The translations under genes and the position numbers were made by a program. Below, piece by piece: positions 43,947 through 52,818 of a DNA stretch of 64,000 nt (its first letter is position 1; every line of letters starts with the position of its first letter). Where the stretch lies: contig NZ_FNGF01000003.1 in NCBI RefSeq assembly GCF_900102815.1, positions 186,001-250,000 on the forward strand, given 5' to 3'. Source of the stretch: Glycomyces sambucus (GTDB taxonomy: Bacteria > Actinomycetota > Actinomycetes > Mycobacteriales > Micromonosporaceae). The notes under the pieces are model-generated. The model saw only the letters and a list, made by a program, of their open reading frames with translations. It was not told the origin of the DNA and ran no database searches.

Positions 43947-45014
43947 ATGGAACACGTGAGCCACTTCACTTACGGGTGGATCAACCCCATCATGTCGTTC
44001 GGATTCGCCTTCGCAGGCTCGATCCTGGCGCTGATGTGCATGACGCAGGCGCGCCGTCAGGACGGCACCGTCAAGGCCGTCCGCAAGCGCGTCCGGTGGA
44101 TCGCTCTGGCCTCGTTCTCGTTGGGCGCCACCGCCATCTGGATGATGCACTTCACGGCGATGATCGGGTTCAAGGTCATCGACTCCGACATCGCCTACGA
44201 CCCGCTCACCACGTTCCTGAGCCTGGTCGCCTCCGTCGGCTCGGTGTTCTTCGGCCTCCTGGTCGCCGGCACCGGCTCCCGGGGCACCGTCGGCAAGATC
44301 CTCATCGCCGGGCCGCTCACCGGACTCGGCGTCGTCGTCATGCACTACTCGGGCATGGCCGCCATCAACGTCTCCGGCCACATCACCCACGACCGCACCT
44401 ACTTCATCGCGTCGGTCGCGATCGCGGTCGTCGCCGCGACCGCCGCACTGTTCTGCGGCATGTACCTCGACGGCTGGAAGTGGCACACCGCGGCGGGCGT
44501 CGTCATGGCGATCGCGGTGTGCGGCATGCACTACACGGGCATGGCCGGCGTCCGCGTCACCCTCTACAACCGGGGGCGCGACACCGTCGAGGGCATCGAC
44601 CCGATCATGCTCATCCTGCCGATCCTCGGCGTCGCCACGATCGGCATCATCGTGCTCCTGTTCGCGCTCATGGGGACCACCCCGAAGACCGTGACCCGCC
44701 GCGAGCAGCTCGGCATCCACGTCGAGGACGAAGAGGTCCTCCCGACCGCGACCGGCGCGATCCCCGTGGAGCGCATGCGGTCCCAGCCGCAGCGCCCCTC
44801 CCGCGGGCCCGGCCGCGTCCGCAACCGCACCGACCGCTCCAGCGGCCACGTCCCCGACCAGCGCGCCGGCGCTGTCCCCGCCCCCCGAGGCCAGGACGAC
44901 GCCCCCCGCATCGTCCCCGACCGCCCCCGCGGCGGCCAGCGCTCCTTCCAGCAGGTGGAGCTCGACGCCACCGTCGAGCACTTCGACGTCACGCGGAACA
45001 CGCGCGGACGCTGA
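43947..45014 (+). CDS. MHYT-domain membrane sensor with long cytoplasmic tail
   Basis: A 355-residue paralogue of the preceding protein, starting MEHVSHFTYGWINPIM. MHYT-type motifs are WMMHFTAM, MHYSGMAA and MHYTGMAG; seven membrane helices end near residue 245. The remaining 110 residues are a basic/Pro-rich disordered tail (QPQRPSRGPGRVRNRTDRSS) unlike anything in the first copy. GGAGGAAG lies in front of the ATG. The operon ends in a strong terminator. No catalytic output domain is present, so signalling must use a partner, possibly the divergent conservon (inference). Confidence 0.9.
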   Translation: MEHVSHFTYGWINPIMSFGFAFAGSILALMCMTQARRQDGTVKAVRKRVRWIALASFSLGATAIWMMHFTAMIGFKVIDSDIAYDPLTTFLSLVASVGSVFFGLLVAGTGSRGTVGKILIAGPLTGLGVVVMHYSGMAAINVSGHITHDRTYFIASVAIAVVAATAALFCGMYLDGWKWHTAAGVVMAIAVCGMHYTGMAGVRVTLYNRGRDTVEGIDPIMLILPILGVATIGIIVLLFALMGTTPKTVTRREQLGIHVEDEEVLPTATGAIPVERMRSQPQRPSRGPGRVRNRTDRSSGHVPDQRAGAVPAPRGQDDAPRIVPDRPRGGQRSFQQVELDATVEHFDVTRNTRGR

Positions 45015-45064
45015 TGCGCCGCAACCAGATGCGCCACTGACCCTCGCACCCGGCAAGCAGCCGA

Positions 45065-45096
45065 AACGGCCCCCGTCCACTCGGACGGGGGCCGTT
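45065..45096 (+). terminator. Terminator of the MHYT operon
   Basis: A perfect 14-bp stem (45065-45078 with 45083-45096) with a 4-base loop lies 50 bases after the second MHYT gene. An AT-run (tatatatat, around 45107-45115) just beyond may belong to the promoter of the next operon. Confidence 0.85.
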
Positions 45097-45235
45097 CCCG
45101 CATACCTTATATATATGGGCCGCTACACAACGTCGGCACGACGCGCGCGGATTCCGGTGTACCGCACGCTGGGTGAGGAACCGATACCATGAGGTTCCGA
45201 GCAAATGATCCCGATTTACCCCCGGAGGTCCCGCC

Positions 45236-45565
45236 GTGGCCGAACGGATCCTCGATCCCGCATACCTCGAAGCCTTCCGCGACGAGCTGGTGAACCGGCT
45301 CAACTTCGTCACCGAGCTGACCTCGAAGCTCCAGTCGGGCGGCGAGCTCGGCGTGGAGCCCGGCTTCGGCCTGCTCGAAGCGTCGCAGCAGGCGCGCGCC
45401 GATTACGCACGGGCCCATGAGGAGACCTGGAACAACCTCCAGAAGCTCCGCCAGGACTTGTACGGTGCGGTGGTGACGCTCAACGACGCCCTCGGACTGC
45501 ACATGGAGTCCGAGGAGCTGAACGTGACCATGCTCAGCGCGCCCGGCGCCGACATCGAGAGCTAG
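45236..45565 (+). CDS. Small helical protein, possibly WXG100-like
   Basis: A 109-residue, Leu/Ala/Glu-rich protein predicted as two long helices (12-35 and 49-88) joined by a Gly-rich turn (SGGELGVEPGFG). Size and hairpin shape recall WXG100 proteins, but the turn has no WxG; the only Trp is in EETWNNLQKLRQD. GGAGG precedes the GTG. It is the first of three closely spaced genes, followed by a lipoprotein and a Gly-rich protein with a WQG motif, which supports a link to type VII-type secretion. Confident as a gene, less so as to family. Confidence 0.72.
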   Translation: MAERILDPAYLEAFRDELVNRLNFVTELTSKLQSGGELGVEPGFGLLEASQQARADYARAHEETWNNLQKLRQDLYGAVVTLNDALGLHMESEELNVTMLSAPGADIES

Positions 45566-45577
45566 GACCCCCTCACC

Positions 45578-46288
45578 ATGAAGCGAATCGCGAAGACCTG
45601 CACCGCCGTCGGCGCCGCCGCCCTGTTCCTGGCGGGCTGCAACGCCGCCGAGGAGCCCTCGGGCGGCGACGCCACCGACGGCGGTGGCGGCGACGATCCG
45701 GTGTACGCCGCGATGTCCGCCTGGGACGCGTGCGAAGTCCTCGACGGCCTGGCCCCGGTCACCGACGAGATGGGCATCGTCGGCTGGGGCTCCTCGACCG
45801 CCGAAGGCGGCGAACCCGGCAGCTCGGCGATCGGCAACACCTTCGACCCCGACGCCCTGGGCTGCAACGGCCTGTTCAACCTCGGCGACTACGAGGGCTA
45901 CACGATGTCCGGCGAGGCGCAGTTCAAGATCGTGCCCGCCGAGAGCGCCGAAGCCGCTGCGACCGCGTACGAGTCGCGCGTCGCCGCCGCCGAATCGGAC
46001 TCCGCGGAAGGGCAGGACGCAGTGAGCGAGGCGTTCGCCGGCCCCTGGGACCAGGGCACCGTGGTCTCCTGGATCGGCGATGCCGACCAGCCGTACACCG
46101 AGGTCGTCGGCCAGGACGGCCAGTGGGTGTTCCACATCCAGCTCTACCACTCGAACGACTACGGACTCCGGGGCGGCGGCGACCCGGCCCTGGCGTTCAC
46201 CGAGGAATCGCTCAGGCAATGGCTGGTCGACACCTATCTGCCGCAGGTGAACCAGGCCGTGAACGACCGGATCGCGGAGGCGGGATGA
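45578..46288 (+). CDS. Lipoprotein, DUF3558-like
   Basis: A 236-residue protein with a lipoprotein signal (MKRIAKTCTAVGAAALFLAGC; lipobox LAGC, Cys 21) and a Gly/Asp-rich spacer. The folded domain begins YAAMSAWDACEVLDGLAPV and holds a second Cys pair partner in LGCNGLFN, like the DUF3558 layout of actinobacterial surface lipoproteins. The family assignment is from pattern only. It is 12 bases after the preceding gene and overlaps the next by four bases (ATGA). Confidence 0.75.
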   Translation: MKRIAKTCTAVGAAALFLAGCNAAEEPSGGDATDGGGGDDPVYAAMSAWDACEVLDGLAPVTDEMGIVGWGSSTAEGGEPGSSAIGNTFDPDALGCNGLFNLGDYEGYTMSGEAQFKIVPAESAEAAATAYESRVAAAESDSAEGQDAVSEAFAGPWDQGTVVSWIGDADQPYTEVVGQDGQWVFHIQLYHSNDYGLRGGGDPALAFTEESLRQWLVDTYLPQVNQAVNDRIAEAG

Positions 46289-47910
46289 CGATGGGCGATG
46301 AGATAGAGTTCGCCGCCGAGACCTACGGCGGCATGGAGGGCGCGACGGCGTCGGGCGGCGTCCAGACCGCTGAGCAGTCGTACCTCGTCACCGGCGACGG
46401 CTGCTCCGACTCCGGTTGCACCAACCGCCAGAGCCCGGCGGAGGTGGCCTGGATCAAGCTGGTCTCGGCGATCCCCGTCTCGGGCCAGGTCGAGAGCTTC
46501 CAGTGCGTCCCCGGGGGCACGGCCGCGCCGACCCCCGCAGAGGTCCAGTCGATGGTCGCGCAGATCAGGCCCTCCGAGGGCGACGACTACGCGCTCCGCA
46601 CCATCGCCGAGAAGTGGACCACGGCGCAGTTCGACTTCGCCGCGAACGAGTCCACGGCCGTCGCCAAGATTCTCCGCACCATGCTCACCGACCTCGCGAA
46701 CGGCTGGCAGGGCAGCGACTTCGACGCCTTCGCCGAGCAGATGGAGACGGTCTTTACCAACTGCGAGCAGATCAGCGCCGAAGTCGGCGACGGGTCCGCG
46801 GGCATGTCGGGCCTGCTCAACCAGACGGCCGACGAGATCTACGCCCTCCAGGGCGGCGACTCGCACGAACTCCCCTACCCGGCACCCCAGTACTGGGTGA
46901 AGGACGAGGGCGGGCTGTTCTCCGATCCCGAAGTGCACCACCGGGTCCCGTTCAAGAGCGGGGACTGCGAGGTCACGGACGGGTGCTCGTGGGACGGCGA
47001 GGACGACTCGGCGAACCGGGCCATGGAGCTGGGCGGATTCAACGGCGACTACGCCAACGAGCTGGGCCAGTACGTGACCGACCAGACCGAGTACCACCTC
47101 GCCGAGCTCAAGGCCGCGAACCCGGACTCTCCCGAGACGGAGCTGCGGACGCAGGCCGAGCAGCTCGCCCGCCAGGACGGCGACACCCGCGCCAAGCGGG
47201 ACTACGACTCCGGGTCGCAGGACTACCAGGAGCGCGCCGCCGAGCAGAACGACACCGTGATCGCCCGCTGGGAGGACGCGGAGATCTCCGCGTCCGAGTT
47301 CACGCCGACCGTGGAGACCGTGCAGGACACCACGTTCCGCGAGTCGGGGCAGGACCTCGACGGGGGCGGGTACTCGCCGCCGAGCGGCGGGGACTTCAAC
47401 GGGTCGCCGTCGAGCTCGGGTTCGGGCGGGCTGACGCCGCCGTCGGCCACGACGCCGTTCGGCGGCGGGGGTTCGGGCGGCGGTGGCGGCGGGAGTTCGT
47501 GGACGCCGACGACCGGGGGCGAAGACGAGACGTCCGGCGGCCTGGCGGGCGGCGGGCTCGGCGGCGGTCTGCCCGGGGGCGGTGCCGGTGGCGGCGCGCC
47601 CGGACTGGGCGGCGGCGCGGGCGGCGGGCTGGGCGGTTCCGGGATGGGACTGTTTGGTCCGGCGGCCGGAGCCGGTGCCGGTGGCGCCGGTGCGGGCGGG
47701 GCCCGCGCGGGGGGTTCGGGGCTCGGCAAGGGCCAGGGGCTGTTCGGGAAGACCGCCGGTGCGGGCGGGGCCGGGATGATGGGCGGTGCCGGGGGCCGTC
47801 CCGGTGCGGGCGGCGACGAGGACGGCGAGGGCAAGGAGTCCTGGCTGACCGAGGACGAGGACGTGTGGGGCCTGGCCCGCTTCGATGACGAGGACGACCC
47901 GCTGGCGTGA
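46285..47910 (+). CDS. Gly-rich WXG/PPE-like exported protein
   Basis: A 541-residue protein. The N-terminal 80 residues have four cysteines. A helical part at about 95-200 contains NGWQGSDFDAFAEQMETVF, a WxG turn typical of type VII (ESX) substrates. Residues 365-515 are a Gly/Ala/Ser-rich, glycine-repeat linker. The C-terminus SWLTEDEDVWGLARFDDEDD is an acidic tail; similar endings occur on actinobacterial WXG/PPE-like proteins. No Sec signal. Export by a type VII system is inferred; no eccC or eccD gene is in the window. It is the last gene of the trio, with a strong terminator. Confidence 0.75.
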   Translation: MTMGDEIEFAAETYGGMEGATASGGVQTAEQSYLVTGDGCSDSGCTNRQSPAEVAWIKLVSAIPVSGQVESFQCVPGGTAAPTPAEVQSMVAQIRPSEGDDYALRTIAEKWTTAQFDFAANESTAVAKILRTMLTDLANGWQGSDFDAFAEQMETVFTNCEQISAEVGDGSAGMSGLLNQTADEIYALQGGDSHELPYPAPQYWVKDEGGLFSDPEVHHRVPFKSGDCEVTDGCSWDGEDDSANRAMELGGFNGDYANELGQYVTDQTEYHLAELKAANPDSPETELRTQAEQLARQDGDTRAKRDYDSGSQDYQERAAEQNDTVIARWEDAEISASEFTPTVETVQDTTFRESGQDLDGGGYSPPSGGDFNGSPSSSGSGGLTPPSATTPFGGGGSGGGGGGSSWTPTTGGEDETSGGLAGGGLGGGLPGGGAGGGAPGLGGGAGGGLGGSGMGLFGPAAGAGAGGAGAGGARAGGSGLGKGQGLFGKTAGAGGAGMMGGAGGRPGAGGDEDGEGKESWLTEDEDVWGLARFDDEDDPLA

Positions 47911-47931
47911 CCGGTAGGAAGCGTTCGGGCC

Positions 47932-47971
47932 CCTTGCACTGGCGCGCAAGGGGCCCGAACGGTGTCCGGTA
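47932..47971 (+). terminator. Terminator after the Gly-rich protein gene
   Basis: A perfect 16-bp stem (47932-47947 with 47956-47971) with an 8-base loop, 21 bases after the stop. Confidence 0.88.
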
Positions 47972-48125
47972 CTGCGTCTTCGGCGGTCGGTCCGGAGTCG
48001 GCCTCCGGTGAGACAGACCTGGTGGCTCGAACTCCGCTGCCCGGCAAGGCATCAGCGTCCGGCGGCTCGGGCTCCGGCTCCAGCGCCCGACCGTGCGGAC
48101 TCCGGTCGTGCAGACGCTCCGGGGC

Positions 48126-49109
48126 TCAGACTCCGGCGTAGGAGTGGAGCCCGGGGAAGACGAGGTTGACGGCGGTGAGGTTGAAGAGCATGACCGCGTA
48201 GCCGAGGATCGCGATCCAGGGCGCGTTCGCCTTGGCGGACCTGCCGGAGACGCGGGCGTGCAGGTAGGCGGCGTAGACGACCCAGGCGATGAAGGCCCAG
48301 ACCTCCTTGGGGTCCCAGTTCCAGTAGCGGCCCCACGCGAGGTGGGCCCAGACCGAGCCGGCGATGATGCCGAAGGTCAGGAGCGGGAACGCGAAGACGT
48401 GGATCTTGAACGTCAAGCGCTCCAGGACATTCGCGTCGGGGAGGCGCTCGGCGATGCTGAGCGGGAAGCGGACCGGCCGGTCGTCGGAGACGCGGCGGTC
48501 GTGGCCGCGCTTGAGCAGGTGCAGGATCGCGAAGACGCAGCCGATCATGAGGATGCCGGAGGCGGCGATGGCGGCGGTGACGTGGATGATGATCCAGTAC
48601 GAGTCCAGGGCCGGGACCAGGGGTCCGGCCTCGGTGTAGACGCGGACCGAGGTGCCGAGGACCATCGTCACGGCGAAGGTCGCGAACAGGCCGAGGCGGC
48701 GGGGGACGCTGCCGCGCGAGACGAGGAACAGCCACGTCGCCATGCCCGCGAGGGCCACGCCGACGGTGTACTCGAACATGTTGCCCCACGGCCAGCGCCC
48801 GGTGTAGATCACGCGGGTGACGATGCTGGCGCCGAGGGCGGCGGTGCCGAGGTAGGTGAGGATGAGGCCGAGCCGGCCGGCGCCGCGGGCGGCGGCGGGG
48901 CTGATGGGGGCCTCGGTCGGGGCGTCGGCCCCGAGATCGGCCCCGGCCTCGGAGTCGTGGCCGGCGTCGCGGCCGGCGGTGACGAGGGCCTTGGCGCGCT
49001 TGGGGGCGCGCTTGTCGAAGGCGTATTCGACGGCGTAGGAGAACATCGCCGCCGCGTAGACGAGGATCGTGGCGACGAACAGGGCGTTCGCGGCTTCGGC
49101 ACCGGTCAT
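48126..49109 (-). CDS. ccsB: Cytochrome c biogenesis protein CcsB (heme handling, CcsA/CcsB family)
   Basis: A 327-residue membrane protein of about eight helices with the tryptophan-rich heme-binding WWD segment WGRYWNWDPKEVWAFIAW and conserved histidines (IIIHVTAAIAA, KIHVFAFP). With ResB it forms the system II synthase that moves heme out and attaches it to apocytochrome c. The ATG at 49109 overlaps the resB stop (ATGA). It is the last gene of the heme/cytochrome operon. The first cytoplasmic loop is long and Ala/Pro-rich. Confidence 0.92.
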   Translation of the reverse strand: MTGAEAANALFVATILVYAAAMFSYAVEYAFDKRAPKRAKALVTAGRDAGHDSEAGADLGADAPTEAPISPAAARGAGRLGLILTYLGTAALGASIVTRVIYTGRWPWGNMFEYTVGVALAGMATWLFLVSRGSVPRRLGLFATFAVTMVLGTSVRVYTEAGPLVPALDSYWIIIHVTAAIAASGILMIGCVFAILHLLKRGHDRRVSDDRPVRFPLSIAERLPDANVLERLTFKIHVFAFPLLTFGIIAGSVWAHLAWGRYWNWDPKEVWAFIAWVVYAAYLHARVSGRSAKANAPWIAILGYAVMLFNLTAVNLVFPGLHSYAGV

Positions 49110-50686
49110 TGGTCGCTCCCGGACTTGTCGGTGTGGGTTCCCGGCGGCGGGGAGTCGGGTGCGATGGCGGCAGTGAGCTCGTCGCACTCCTCGTCGAGGC
49201 CGTCGAAGTCGTTGCGGTTGAGGCCGGCGGTCTCGACGGTCCCGTCGGGGTTCCATCGGATCCAGTAGCGCCTGCGGCGCACGGCGAGCCCGGGCAGGAG
49301 GCCGAGCAGGAGGAGGACGGCGCCGGCGAGGACGACGGGGCCGCCGGGGTCGTGGCGGACCTGGAGGACGGCGTACTGCTCGACGCCGTCGAAGCTGAGG
49401 CTGGTGCCGTCGGGCAGCGTCATGCTGTCGCCGACGCCGATGACCTCGACCTCGTCGTTGACCTGCTGGAGTGCGCCGGAGGCGATCTGCTCCTCGTTGA
49501 CGGCGTACACCGATTCGGGCTTCCCGTCGCCGAGGCCGAGGTCGCCGGTGTAGGCGGTGAGGGCGAGGACGGGGTTGTTCAGCTCGGGTTCGGTGCCGAG
49601 GAGCATCGGGGTGGAGTCGTCGAAGGTGGGGACGAGGATCGCGTCGAAGCCGACTTCGGCGTCCTGGTCGACGGTGCCGGTGGCGGGGTCGACGTTGGCG
49701 TCGGGGAACTTGAAGGCGCCCTCGGAGTTCAGGGCCGCGTCCATGGACAGGAACTCCTGGTGGAGGGTCTGGGTCTGCCCGTAGCGGTCGGTGTAGGTGA
49801 CGACGGCGGTGTAGCCGTGGCCGATGAGGAAGACGTTGGTGCCGTCGATGTTGAGGGGGTGGTTGACCTGGAGGTCGTACTCGCCGGTCTCACCTTCGGC
49901 CTCGTAGGTGACGTCGGCGTCGTAGGCGGTGGGGCCTCCGTCGGTGAACTCGGCGTCGAAGGCGTGCAGGTCGACGCAGAACCGGGGCAGGGCGGTCTCG
50001 TCGACCCAGGCGCCGAGGCCGTACTCGTCGTACTGCTGGAGGTTGTTGCAGTAGGACTTGCCTTCGGAGAGGATGCGGTTGCCGTACCAGCTCATGAGGC
50101 TGCCGACGGCGACGCCGACGAGGATGAAGATGACGCTGGTGTGGAAGAGCAGGTTCCCGGTCTCGCGGAGGTAGCCCTTCTCGGCGGCGATGACGACGGT
50201 GCCGTCCTCGTGCTCGCGCACGGCGGTGCGCCAGCGGCGCTGCTTGAGGACGGCGCGGGCGCGGCCCTGGTTGGCGCCGCCGTCGAGGACGCGGTGGTGC
50301 GGGAGGATCGACATGCGCTTGGGGGCGTCGGGGACGGGGGCGCGCAGGGCTCTCCAGTGGACGGCGAGGCGCGGCACGATGCAGCCGGCGAGGCTGACCA
50401 TGAGCAGCAGGTAGATCGCGGAGAACCAGGGCGAGGTGTAGACGTCGAACGCCCAGAGGCGGTCGAGCCAGGGGGCGAGGTCGGGGTGCTCGTCGAAGTA
50501 CCCGGCGACGTCGACGGTGCTGATGGAGCGCTGGGGGAACGTGGAGCCGGGGATGGCGGCGAGCGCGAGCGCGAGGAGCAGGATGAGCGCGGTGCGCATG
50601 GCGGTGAGCTGGTGCCACCAGCGGCGCCAGAACGCGCGGAGGCGCTTGGCGGCCTTGGGTTTGCGCGGCGTGAGTGTGGCGGTCAC
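49106..50686 (-). CDS. resB: Cytochrome c biogenesis protein ResB
   Basis: A 526-residue partner of CcsB with three N-terminal membrane helices (TALILLLALALAAIPGS and two others), a large extracytoplasmic beta-rich domain (about 205-440), and a final helix (VVLAGAVLLLLGLLPGLA) followed by an acidic cytoplasmic tail. The periplasmic domain carries a Cys pair (SYCNNLQQYD, RFCVDLHAF). The GTG at 50686 overlaps the ccdA stop (GTGA). The open frame continues to 51052 but only shadows ccdA. Confidence 0.9.
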   Translation of the reverse strand: MTATLTPRKPKAAKRLRAFWRRWWHQLTAMRTALILLLALALAAIPGSTFPQRSISTVDVAGYFDEHPDLAPWLDRLWAFDVYTSPWFSAIYLLLMVSLAGCIVPRLAVHWRALRAPVPDAPKRMSILPHHRVLDGGANQGRARAVLKQRRWRTAVREHEDGTVVIAAEKGYLRETGNLLFHTSVIFILVGVAVGSLMSWYGNRILSEGKSYCNNLQQYDEYGLGAWVDETALPRFCVDLHAFDAEFTDGGPTAYDADVTYEAEGETGEYDLQVNHPLNIDGTNVFLIGHGYTAVVTYTDRYGQTQTLHQEFLSMDAALNSEGAFKFPDANVDPATGTVDQDAEVGFDAILVPTFDDSTPMLLGTEPELNNPVLALTAYTGDLGLGDGKPESVYAVNEEQIASGALQQVNDEVEVIGVGDSMTLPDGTSLSFDGVEQYAVLQVRHDPGGPVVLAGAVLLLLGLLPGLAVRRRRYWIRWNPDGTVETAGLNRNDFDGLDEECDELTAAIAPDSPPPGTHTDKSGSDQ

Positions 50687-51426
50687 AGGAGGCTCACCCC
50701 GGTGCCGACGGTGGCGCGGAGCCAGTTGGTGAACTCGCCCCAGGCGCCGGTGGCGAGCATGAGGCCGACGGCGATGAGCATGGCGCCGCCGGCGACGGCG
50801 ATGGCGCGGCCGTGGCGCTTGAGGAAGTCGAGGGCGCGGGCGAGGCGGTGCATGCCGACGGCGAAGAGCACGAAGGGGAGTCCGAGTCCGGCGCAGTAGG
50901 CGATCATGAGGCCGACGCCGCGGGCGGTGCCGTCCTGGATGACGGCGAGGCTGGTGATCGCGGCGAGGACCGGTGAGGTGCAGGGGATCCAGGAGAGGGC
51001 GAAGACGGCGCCGAAGAGGGGGGCGCCGGCGAGGCCGACGGCGGGGCGCCACTTGGGGGTGTAGCCGCCGCGGGTGGGGATGAGGCCGATGAACATGAGG
51101 CCCATGGCGATCATGACGATGCCGGCGACGGTCTCGAGGGCGCCGGTGTTCTGGAGGAGGGCGCGTCCGGCGCTCTGGAGGGCGAAGACGACGACGGTGT
51201 AGACGGCGGTGAACCCGGCGACGAACAGGAGGGCGCCGGTGAGGACGCGGCCGGTGCGGCGGGCGGGGGCGTCGAGTTCGGCGCCGCTCATGCCGGTGAC
51301 GTAGGAGACGTAGCCGGGAATGAGGGGGAGGGTGCAGGGGGACGCGAAGGAGACGAGTCCGGCGAGGGCGGCGACCCCGAAGGCGAGGAGGAGCGGCCCG
51401 GAGGCGGCGGTCTCGGCCGGGTTCAC
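50683..51426 (-). CDS. ccdA: Thiol-disulphide transporter CcdA
   Basis: A 247-residue protein with six to seven membrane helices and the two redox cysteines of the family: FASPCTLPLIPGYVSY at the first helix and LSWIPCTSPVLAAI at the fourth. It passes electrons from cytoplasmic thioredoxin to the extracytoplasmic TlpA-type protein so that apocytochrome thiols stay reduced for heme attachment. The GTG at 51426 overlaps the stop of the small gene before it by four bases. Confidence 0.92.
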   Translation of the reverse strand: MNPAETAASGPLLLAFGVAALAGLVSFASPCTLPLIPGYVSYVTGMSGAELDAPARRTGRVLTGALLFVAGFTAVYTVVVFALQSAGRALLQNTGALETVAGIVMIAMGLMFIGLIPTRGGYTPKWRPAVGLAGAPLFGAVFALSWIPCTSPVLAAITSLAVIQDGTARGVGLMIAYCAGLGLPFVLFAVGMHRLARALDFLKRHGRAIAVAGGAMLIAVGLMLATGAWGEFTNWLRATVGTGVSLL

Positions 51427-51572
51427 TCGGCCTCCTCGCGGGCGGGGGGCTCGGGCGGGTTGAGGCGGCGTTTGACCAGGGAGGTCACGGCGACGGCGGC
51501 GAGGGCGGCGGTGCCGGCCATGACGGCGCCCTTGGCGGCCTTGCGGACGGCGGGGTCGACGGGCTTGCGCAT
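51423..51572 (-). CDS. Small 49-residue membrane protein in the cytochrome c operon
   Basis: The product is MRKPVDPAVRKAAKGAVMAG, continuing with one hydrophobic helix (about 14-32), then SLVKRRLNPPEPPAREEAE. Its ATG shares a base with the tlpA stop (TGATG) and its stop overlaps the ccdA GTG by four bases, so it is translated within a chain of coupled genes. I do not recognise a family. A single-span protein placed between TlpA and CcdA may help assemble the reductive pathway; this is inference from position. Confidence 0.7.
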   Translation of the reverse strand: MRKPVDPAVRKAAKGAVMAGTAALAAVAVTSLVKRRLNPPEPPAREEAE

Positions 51573-52162
51573 CAGGTCTCCAGGGCTTTGGTCACGTCGG
51601 CGGTGATCGTCTCGGTGTCGTCGAGGGGGCCGCGCCAGATGGAGAAGACCCGGTGCTCGGCGTCGATGACGATCGTCGCGGGGATGTCGTTGGGGGAGAG
51701 TCCGTAGTCGACGAACTGGTCGGCGACGCGTCCGGCCTCGTCGCTGAGCGACGGGTAGGGGACGGCCCAGCGCCGCTCGAAGGCGCGGGCGGCGTCGGCG
51801 GTGTCGCGGATGTTGACGCCGAGGAAGCGCACGTTCTGCCCGGCGAAGGCGTCGGCGGCCTCGACGAGGTAGGGGGCCTCGGCGACGCAGGGGGCGCACC
51901 AGGAGCCCCAGAAGTTGACGATGACGACGTCGCCGGCCCAGTCGTCGGTGTCGACGGTGTTCCCGTCGAGGTCCTCGCCGGTGAGGCGGGGGGCCGCGAA
52001 GCGGTCGGCGGGGTCCTCCCACCGGTAGTTGGAGCCGTCGCCCGAGACGTACCGGTCGCGGTTGATCTCGTTGACGCGGTTGCTGTCGGCGCCGGTGTCC
52101 GAGCAGGCCGCGAGGGCCAGCAGCGGTGCCGCGGCCAGCATGGTCCTCCGCCGGAGCGCCAC
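51572..52162 (-). CDS. TlpA/ResA-like thioredoxin lipoprotein
   Basis: A 196-residue protein with a lipoprotein signal (RRRTMLAAAPLLALAAC, lipobox LAAC) and a thioredoxin fold with active site WGSWCAPC and a cis-Pro loop NDIPATIVID. It is anchored outside the membrane and reduces apocytochrome c disulphides with electrons from CcdA. The GTG at 52162 lies two bases after the phosphatase stop. Confidence 0.9.
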   Translation of the reverse strand: MALRRRTMLAAAPLLALAACSDTGADSNRVNEINRDRYVSGDGSNYRWEDPADRFAAPRLTGEDLDGNTVDTDDWAGDVVIVNFWGSWCAPCVAEAPYLVEAADAFAGQNVRFLGVNIRDTADAARAFERRWAVPYPSLSDEAGRVADQFVDYGLSPNDIPATIVIDAEHRVFSIWRGPLDDTETITADVTKALET

Positions 52163-52164
52163 GG

Positions 52165-52818
52165 TCAGGCGCCCTTGGCGCGCCGGGCGGTGGCCGACTT
52201 GAGCACGAGGTGCGCGGCCGGTTCGGAGTACTCGATGCGGGCGAGCGCTTCGCCTTCGTAGACGAAGCTGGTGATCGAGGCGAGGGAGCACTGGCGGTTG
52301 CGCGGGTCGTGCCAGAGGCGCTTGCGCTCGGCGAAGCGGCGGACCGTCCAGATGGGCAGCTGGTGGGAGACCAGGAGCGCTTCGGCGCCGTCGGCGGCGG
52401 CGCGGGCCTTGTCGAGGGCGTCCATCATGCGGCGGGCGATGTCGAGGTACGCCTCGCCCCAGGAGGGGCGGAAGGGGTCGCGCAGGCGCCACCAGTAGCG
52501 GGGTTCGCGCAGGGCGCCGTCGCCGACGCCGACCTTGAGCCCTTCGAAGGAGTTCCCGGCCTCGACGATGCCGTCGTAGGTGACGGCGTGGAGGCGGTGG
52601 GAGGCGGCGACGGGCTCGGCGGTCTCCTGGGCGCGCTGGAGCGGGGAGGCGCCGACGTGGACGATGTCGCGCTTGGCGAGCTTCTCGGCGGCGGCGAGCG
52701 CCATCTCCCGGCCGAGCTCGGACAGGCCGTAGCCGGGGAGGCGCCCGTAGAGGATGCCTTCCGGGTTGTGGACCTCGCCGTGGCGCAGCAGGTGGACGAT
52801 GGTCGTGGAGCCGCTCAT
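52165..52818 (-). CDS. Histidine phosphatase family protein
   Basis: A 217-residue phosphoglycerate-mutase-like protein with the RHG motif [12 protein letters not shown] near the N-terminus (phospho-His), [12 protein letters not shown], and the second catalytic His in [10 protein letters not shown]. Substrate unknown. It overlaps hemL by four bases (ATGA), so its placement in the heme operon is firm; similar hemL-phosphatase-tlpA-ccdA-resB-ccsB orders occur in other actinobacteria, to my knowledge. Confidence 0.9.
   Translation of the reverse strand: MSGSTTIVHLLRHGEVHNPEGILYGRLPGYGLSELGREMALAAAEKLAKRDIVHVGASPLQRAQETAEPVAASHRLHAVTYDGIVEAGNSFEGLKVGVGDGALREPRYWWRLRDPFRPSWGEAYLDIARRMMDALDKARAAADGAEALLVSHQLPIWTVRRFAERKRLWHDPRNRQCSLASITSFVYEGEALARIEYSEPAAHLVLKSATARRAKGA

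Noticed and set aside
47223-48047. Pro-rich minus-strand frame opposite the Gly-rich protein.
   Set aside because: Mirror of the glycine-repeat linker, and it crosses the terminator at 47932-47971.
51653-52261. Val/Gly/Asp-rich plus-strand frame opposite tlpA.
   Set aside because: No motif or ribosome site; tlpA has a lipobox and the WCAPC active site.
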